Shown: positions 5,651-8,382 of the stretch, piece after piece | Layout of the letters: each line of letters opens with the position of its first letter | Position numbering within the stretch: the stretch's first letter is position 1 | Source: JAYFRC01 sp034926415 | GTDB taxonomy: Bacteria; Bacillota; Clostridia; Oscillospirales; Oscillospiraceae | Assembly (NCBI GenBank): GCA_034926415.1 | Contig: JAYFRC010000060.1 | Span: 1 to 8,382 of the forward strand | Reading direction: 5' to 3' | DNA length: 8,382 nt | Position numbers and translations under genes: made by a program | Notes under the pieces: generated by a model | What the model was told of the DNA's origin: nothing | The model's database searches: none | The model's input: the letters and a program-made list of their open reading frames with translations, nothing else

Positions 5651-7000
5651 ATGAGCAATGACAGAGCGCCGATACGCGACGCGCGTACGCTCGGCAAACC
5701 CAAGATGGCGATACTAGGTCTTCAGCATATGTTCGCCATGTTCGGGGCTACCATACTCGTGCCCATCCTCGTGAATCAGTATTTTCACGGAGAGGGACTT
5801 TCAGTACAGGTGACGCTGTTCTGCGCGGGGGCAGGAACGCTTCTCTTCCATCTGTGCTCAAGGTTTAAGGTGCCGGCCTTCCTTGGCTCCTCATTCGCTT
5901 TCCTCGGCGGCTTCGCCACGGTAGCGAATCTGGACACGGGTATCTTTGCGAACATGAGCTATGGTGAAAAGCTGCCCTACGCCTGCGGCGGCATATTTGT
6001 CGCCGGACTGCTTTATCTCCTGCTCGCGCTCGTTATTAAGTCCGTGGGCGTGCACAAGGTCATGCATTTCCTGCCGCCGATAGTCACGGGGCCCATCATT
6101 ATCTGCATAGGCCTCGGCCTTGCGCCCTCGGCGATAAGCAACGCGTCGACGAACTGGCTCCTTGCGCTGATCGCCCTTGCGACCATAATCATCTTCAATA
6201 TCTGGGGCAAGGGAATGTTCAGGATCATTCCGATACTTATGGGAGTGCTTATCTCCTACGCCGTAGCCCTCATAATGAACGGCGCGGGTATGACCAATCC
6301 CGACGGCTCGGCCATACTCAACTTCTCCGGCATCGCCGCCGCCAGCGCGCTGGGGCTTCCGCCTTTCCAGCTGTGCAAATTCGACCTGACCGCCGTCCTC
6401 GTAATGGCGCCCATTGCCATCGCGACGATGATGGAGCACATAGGCGACATTTCCGCCATCTCCGCCACTACCGGACGTAACTTCCTCGCCGACCCGGGAC
6501 TCCACCGCACTCTCCTTGGCGACGGCCTCGCGACATCGCTCGCCGCGTTTGTCGGCGGCCCAGCCAACACGACTTACGGCGAGAACACCGGAGTGCTTGA
6601 GCTTAGCCACGTCTACGACCCGCGTGTCATCCGCCTTGCAGCCTGCTACGCCATCGTTCTCAGCTTCATCCCCAAGATGGCCGAGATAATAGGCTCGATG
6701 CCCGCGTCCATCATCGGCGGCATCAGCTTCATGCTCTACGGCATGATTTCCGCCATAGGCGTGCGCAACGTGGTCGAGAATCACGTCGACCTTACCAAAT
6801 CACGCAACCTCATCATCGCAGCCGTTATCCTCGTCTGCGGTCTCGGTTTCTCAAGCGGCCTTACCTTCACGGTCGGGGCCACCTCCGTCACGCTGACCGG
6901 TCTCGCTCTCGCGGCCATCGTCGGCATCGTGCTCAACGCTGTTCTTCCCGGCAACGACTACGTATTCGACGCGAGCCCCAAGAAGACCGCGCTCGACTGA
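5651..7000 (+). CDS. uraA: Uracil permease, NCS2 (nucleobase:cation symporter-2) family
   Basis: This is an inner-membrane uracil importer, probably proton-coupled, of 449 residues and mostly hydrophobic, as expected for the 14-segment UraA fold. Family marks are LGLQHMFAMFGAT (22-34, with the Gln25-His26 pair), PAFLGSSFAF (75-84), MEHIGD with Glu262, and GGPANTTYGENTGV with Glu311. The two glutamates are 49 residues apart, as are Glu241 and Glu290, the uracil-binding and proton-coupling residues of Escherichia coli UraA. A GTG at 5642 is in frame, but the ATG at 5651 has AGGGGTGA at a normal distance and gives the usual short polar N-terminus. It is transcribed divergently from upp and followed by its own terminator, so transport and first conversion of uracil sit back to back. 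Xanthine or other nucleobase specificity is less likely given the sequence and the upp neighbour. Confidence 0.95.
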   Translation: MSNDRAPIRDARTLGKPKMAILGLQHMFAMFGATILVPILVNQYFHGEGLSVQVTLFCAGAGTLLFHLCSRFKVPAFLGSSFAFLGGFATVANLDTGIFANMSYGEKLPYACGGIFVAGLLYLLLALVIKSVGVHKVMHFLPPIVTGPIIICIGLGLAPSAISNASTNWLLALIALATIIIFNIWGKGMFRIIPILMGVLISYAVALIMNGAGMTNPDGSAILNFSGIAAASALGLPPFQLCKFDLTAVLVMAPIAIATMMEHIGDISAISATTGRNFLADPGLHRTLLGDGLATSLAAFVGGPANTTYGENTGVLELSHVYDPRVIRLAACYAIVLSFIPKMAEIIGSMPASIIGGISFMLYGMISAIGVRNVVENHVDLTKSRNLIIAAVILVCGLGFSSGLTFTVGATSVTLTGLALAAIVGIVLNAVLPGNDYVFDASPKKTALD

Positions 7001-7017
7001 AAACAAAACGCACATGG

Positions 7018-7047
7018 CGCGTCCGTCAAAAAGGCGGGCGCGTTTTT
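7018..7047 (+). terminator. Rho-independent terminator of uraA
   Basis: An 8-bp GC stem (7018-7025 with 7035-7042, one G-U pair) with a 9-base loop is followed by TTTTT (7043-7047). It begins 17 bases after the uraA stop and separates uraA from the aro genes. Confidence 0.8.
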
Positions 7048-7048
7048 C

Positions 7049-7075
7049 TTGCCGAATCGCGGCGATTGTGATACT
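7049..7075 (+). promoter_or_regulatory. Possible promoter for aroK-aroD
   Basis: An extended -10-like TGTGATACT (7067-7075) follows the uraA terminator. The only -35 candidate, TTGCCG (7049-7054), is a short 15 bases away. A start near 7082 would leave a leader of about 25 bases. A promoter is expected here because the upstream terminator isolates aroK, but the match is weak. Confidence 0.4.
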
Positions 7076-7106
7076 CTGATTTACAAAGGGTTTTTCGGAG
7101 GTAAAA

Positions 7107-7634
7107 ATGGACGATTCCAATATTTATCTCATAGGCTTCATGGGCTGCGGCAAAAGCGCCGTTTCGGCGGAGATAGCTGCGCGGCTTGGCTTTTTGCGTC
7201 TTGAGACGGACGAAGAGATAGTCCGGCGCGAGGGAATGCCGATAACCGAAATATTTGAAAAGCGCGGCGAGACGTATTTCCGTGACGCCGAAACTCGCCT
7301 TATACTCGAGACCGCGAAAACACGAGGGACGATTGTTTCCTGCGGCGGGGGCGCCGCGCTCCGGCGCGAAAATGCCGACGCGATGAAAGCCGGCGGTACG
7401 GTCGCTCTGCTTACCGCGTCGCCGGAAACCGTTCTTTCACGCGTCAGCGGCGACGATACGCGCCCGCTGCTGCGCGGCAATATGAACGTCGAATATATAA
7501 GGAAAAAAATAGAAGAAAGGCGCGCGCCTTACGAATATGCCTCCGATTTTTCCGTCGCCACGGACGGGAAGAGCATTGCGGAGATATGCGACGAAATAAT
7601 TGGGAGGAGGCGGGCAATATGCGAAAGACGGTAA
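7107..7634 (+). CDS. aroK: Shikimate kinase
   Basis: This enzyme catalyses ATP-dependent phosphorylation of shikimate to shikimate 3-phosphate, step five of chorismate synthesis. The 175-residue product has the normal length and motif order. The P-loop is GFMGCGKS (10-17), and the shikimate-site segment is ETDEEI (33-38) with Asp35. FRDAE follows with Arg59, then the CGGGA glycine loop (79-83), the lid RPLL with Arg119, and the C-terminal RRAPYEYASD with Arg139. The usual DxD at the substrate site is ExD here, with Glu33 replacing the first aspartate. The ATG has a clean GGAGG five bases upstream. The gene overlaps aroD by 16 bases, so the two are co-translated. The symbol aroK is used in the generic sense; the sequence does not separate AroK from AroL. 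Confidence 0.95.
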   Translation: MDDSNIYLIGFMGCGKSAVSAEIAARLGFLRLETDEEIVRREGMPITEIFEKRGETYFRDAETRLILETAKTRGTIVSCGGGAALRRENADAMKAGGTVALLTASPETVLSRVSGDDTRPLLRGNMNVEYIRKKIEERRAPYEYASDFSVATDGKSIAEICDEIIGRRRAICERR

Positions 7635-8382
7635 ACGTACGCGGCGTGGAAATAGGAGCGGGACTTCCGAAAATATGCGTTCCCATCTGCGGCGCGGACG
7701 AGAGCGCGATAATCGGCGGCGCAAAGGCCGCGCGCATTTCCGGCGCGGATATGGTCGAATGGCGCGCGGACTTTTTTAAGGGCTGCGGCGATGAAAAGGC
7801 CTCGGCGGAAATGCTTGAAACCGTTCGCCGTGAGATAGGCGATATGCCGCTCATATATACGCTTCGCACCAAAAGCGAGGGAGGACTTGCCGATATGGAG
7901 TTCGACGAGTACGCGGAGCTTTGCGCGGAGGCTGCGGCGACGGGACTTGCGGACATTATCGACGTGGAAGCTCTGCGCGAGGGCTGCCCTGCGGACGGTC
8001 TTATTGAGGAGCTGTATCTTCTAAGGGTGAAAACGCTGCTCTCTCACCACGAGTTTTCATGCACGCCGCCTGAGGAAGAAATGCTTTCCCTTTTCCGCGC
8101 GATGCGCGATATGCGCGGCGACATCGTAAAGCTTGCCGTGATGCCGGAGAGCCCGGCGGACGTGCTGGCGCTGCTCTCGGCCTGCGCCTGTGCCTCTTCG
8201 GAGGAGGACATGCCGCCTGTGGTCGCCATGTCGATGGGAAAGCTCGGCGCAGTCTCGCGCGTCTGCGGGAAGACATTCGGAAGCGCGATAACCTTCGCGT
8301 CGCTCGGCGGCGCGGCCTCAGCGCCGGGACAGATGGACGTTTCGGACGTGAAACGCGCGATAAAAGCGCTGCACGGGGAGTG
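7619..8382 (+). CDS. aroD: 3-Dehydroquinate dehydratase, type I (stop cut by window end)
   Basis: This enzyme dehydrates 3-dehydroquinate to 3-dehydroshikimate through a Schiff-base lysine, step three of the shikimate pathway. The 254 readable residues match a full-length type I enzyme. EWRAD (47-51) and TLRTKSEGG (81-89) hold substrate-binding residues. HEF at 144-146 contains the catalytic histidine, and VKLAVMP at 170-176 contains the Schiff-base Lys171. SMGKLGAVSR (205-214) and the FGSAITFASLGGAASAPGQ segment ending at Gln238 complete the site. The ATG at 7619 follows AGGAGG at eight bases and lies inside the end of aroK. The last two bases of the window are TG in frame, right where the family ends, so the next base is very probably A, making TGA. 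The protein is unrelated to the type II AroQ enzymes. Confidence 0.95.
   Translation, partial: MRKTVNVRGVEIGAGLPKICVPICGADESAIIGGAKAARISGADMVEWRADFFKGCGDEKASAEMLETVRREIGDMPLIYTLRTKSEGGLADMEFDEYAELCAEAAATGLADIIDVEALREGCPADGLIEELYLLRVKTLLSHHEFSCTPPEEEMLSLFRAMRDMRGDIVKLAVMPESPADVLALLSACACASSEEDMPPVVAMSMGKLGAVSRVCGKTFGSAITFASLGGAASAPGQMDVSDVKRAIKALHGE

Noticed and set aside
5891..6784. Minus-strand open frame of 297 codons opposite uraA
   Set aside because: It is rich in charged and Gly/His residues without hydrophobic cores or motifs, and lies fully antisense to uraA. It reads as a shadow of the uraA codon pattern.

Overview
This looks like a bacterial chromosome segment of moderately high GC carrying ordinary housekeeping and nutrient-uptake genes. 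I see no mobile elements, CRISPR array, tRNA or rRNA. The gene set is sigma-54, a riboswitch-controlled ThiXYZ-type transporter with a small thiamine-binding protein, uracil salvage, and two shikimate-pathway genes. The protein styles, including a Gram-positive-like ThiY lipoprotein and UPRT, suggest a Clostridia/Negativicutes-type Firmicute or a Synergistota member. This taxonomic guess is an inference of low to moderate confidence.

Layout: the window divides at a divergent promoter region of about 200 bases (5452-5650). Everything to its left is on the minus strand. Read in transcription order, that side holds upp (uracil phosphoribosyltransferase) with its own promoter and a strong terminator, then a new promoter, a TPP riboswitch and a rho-independent terminator. 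These lead into a four-gene operon: thiamine-binding protein, permease (thiX-like), lipoprotein (thiY-like) and ATPase (thiZ-like). A hairpin terminator follows the operon, then rpoN with a probable extended -10 promoter of its own. To the right, on the plus strand, lie uraA (uracil permease) with its promoter and terminator, then aroK (shikimate kinase) overlapping aroD (type I 3-dehydroquinate dehydratase). The window ends inside what is almost certainly the aroD stop codon.

How the genes work together: UraA imports uracil and Upp converts it to UMP, so the divergent pair is a complete uracil-salvage unit. The ThiXYZ-like ABC transporter probably imports a thiamine-related pyrimidine or thiamine. 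It is switched off by TPP through transcription termination, and an eight-base repeat shared by the aptamer and the terminator gives a concrete antiterminator model. AroD and AroK catalyse the third and fifth steps of chorismate synthesis. RpoN is the alternative sigma factor for -24/-12 promoters, but none of its enhancer-binding activators are in this window.

No gap between genes exceeds 300 bases. The longest (4521-4815) is filled by the thi leader, its promoter and the upp terminator. I did not find a convincing undescribed system. The items most worth a second look are the riboswitch expression platform, the thiamine-binding first cistron, and the divergent upp/uraA control region.
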